Below, piece after piece: positions 47,174 to 47,904 of a stretch of 47,904 bases of DNA. Made by a program: the position numbers and the translations under genes. Within the stretch, counting starts at the first letter, position 1; each line of letters begins with the position of its first letter. Source of the stretch: Acidobacteriota bacterium (lineage in GTDB: Bacteria > Acidobacteriota > UBA6911); contig JAFGSS010000120.1 in NCBI GenBank assembly GCA_016934555.1, positions 1 through 47,904 of the forward strand. Direction: 5' to 3'. Under the pieces are notes generated by a model that was not told the DNA's origin, made no database searches, and saw only the letters and a program-made list of their open reading frames with translations.

Positions 47174-47244
47174 ACATCCGTTTCAAGGTAGTGCCGACAG
47201 CGCACTGAAAATGCAGGTCCTTCCGCCTCTGACGGCGGGATTCC

Positions 47245-47472
47245 CTACAAGAAGGATGAACTGAGAATGTAGTTCATCCCGGTTCGAACGAAAAGATCCA
47301 CGACAAAGAGAAAGAGCCCGAAAAAAAACACCGACACGAGCACCACGATGGTGGTCCCGGTCACTTCCCGCCGCCCCGGCCACGAAACGTTATTCAGCTC
47401 TTTCCGCGTATCCTTGAGGAACTCGACGATGCCCCGAATCCTGTTCCCAAGCCTGGCAAAAAATTGTTTCAT
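47245..47472 (-). CDS. secE: Preprotein translocase subunit SecE
   Basis: VEFLKDTRKELNNVSWPGRREVTGTTIVVLVSVFFFGLFLFVVD; ATG at 47472. Confidence 0.95.
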   Translation of the reverse strand: MKQFFARLGNRIRGIVEFLKDTRKELNNVSWPGRREVTGTTIVVLVSVFFFGLFLFVVDLFVRTGMNYILSSSFL

Positions 47473-47538
47473 TCGCTTGACTCCGCAGACATTCAGCCGA
47501 CTGTAACGACTCCGACGTTCGGAGCGCCGGACCGGATC

Positions 47539-47615
47539 TGGCAGGCCAGGAGGGACTCGAACCCCCAACATGCGGTTTTGGAGACCGCCGCTCTACCAAT
47601 TCGAGCTACTGGCCT
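47539..47615 (-). tRNA. tRNA-Trp (CCA anticodon)
   Basis: AGGCCAGTAGCTCGAATTGGTAGAGCGGCGGTCTCCAAAACCGCATGTTGGGGGTTCGAGTCCCTCCTGGCCTGCCA; anticodon loop CTCCAAA; encoded CCA. Confidence 0.96.
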
Positions 47616-47642
47616 GTGTGTCCGATCCGATCGCCCGGGGCC

Positions 47643-47792
47643 TCACCGCGTTTCCTTGTGCGGCGTATGCGCACGGCAGTGGTTGCAGAACTTCTTGAGT
47701 TCCAACCGCTCCGTGGTGGTCTTCTTGTTCTTGGTCGACGTGTAATTACGGCGTTTGCACTTCGTACACTCAAACGTGATGATGTCTCGCAT
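47643..47792 (-). CDS. rpmG: 50S ribosomal protein L33 (Zn-binding form; absent from the supplied ORF track)
   Basis: Translated by hand: [49 protein letters not shown]. Confidence 0.95.
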   Translation of the reverse strand: MRDIITFECTKCKRRNYTSTKNKKTTTERLELKKFCNHCRAHTPHKETR

Positions 47793-47804
47793 GGCTGCCT
47801 CGGA

Positions 47805-47904
47805 TTACTCCAGGATATCCGAAATGGTGCCGGCGCCCACGGTCCTGCCACCCTCGCGGATCGCGAACCGCAAACCCTTTTCCATCGCTATCGGAGTGAT
47901 CAGC
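47805..47904 (-). CDS. tuf: Elongation factor Tu, C-terminal end (partial, runs off the right edge)
   Basis: Minus strand [32 protein letters not shown]. Confidence 0.97.
   Translation of the reverse strand, partial: LITPIAMEKGLRFAIREGGRTVGAGTISDILE

Overview
GC-rich chromosomal segment, most likely from an Acidobacteriota bacterium (16S 5' end, gene repertoire and RpoB insertion; lineage is inference). Left edge: 5' end of a minus-strand 16S rRNA gene with two tandem consensus rrn promoters. Next come purN/purF, an LsrF-like aldolase with a bifunctional aldolase/SDR, ruvAB, folD, a moxR-DUF58-transglutaminase cluster, and rimO-yacG-pgpA-cinA-thpR-plsY-Trm112. A minus-strand envelope/lipid block follows: SprT-like protease, lpxD, a radical SAM protein resembling tetraether lipid synthase, an ICMT/PEMT-like methyltransferase, an M1-like peptidase with a lost active site, lpxB, mnmA. 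Then an ECF sigma factor, an NtrC-type two-component system and a short Omp85 protein. The right end is the canonical tuf-rpmG-tRNA-Trp-secE-nusG-rplK-rplA-rplJ-rplL-rpoB-rpoC block on the minus strand. No CRISPR array, prophage or transposon was recognised. Most interesting items: (i) the Tes-like radical SAM enzyme in a bacterial envelope gene block; (ii) an apparently undescribed regulatory module, TGTCCA-N5-TGGACA palindromes around an NtrC-type system, two of them placed like enhancers upstream of a -24/-12-like promoter of an ECF sigma gene; (iii) a catalytically dead M1-TPR protein; (iv) degenerate heptanucleotide arrays in inverted orientation inside the ribosomal protein operon; (v) a Cys-rich insertion in RpoB; (vi) a decayed hldE/rfaE kinase remnant. 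All family calls come from reading the translated sequence; no database search was run.
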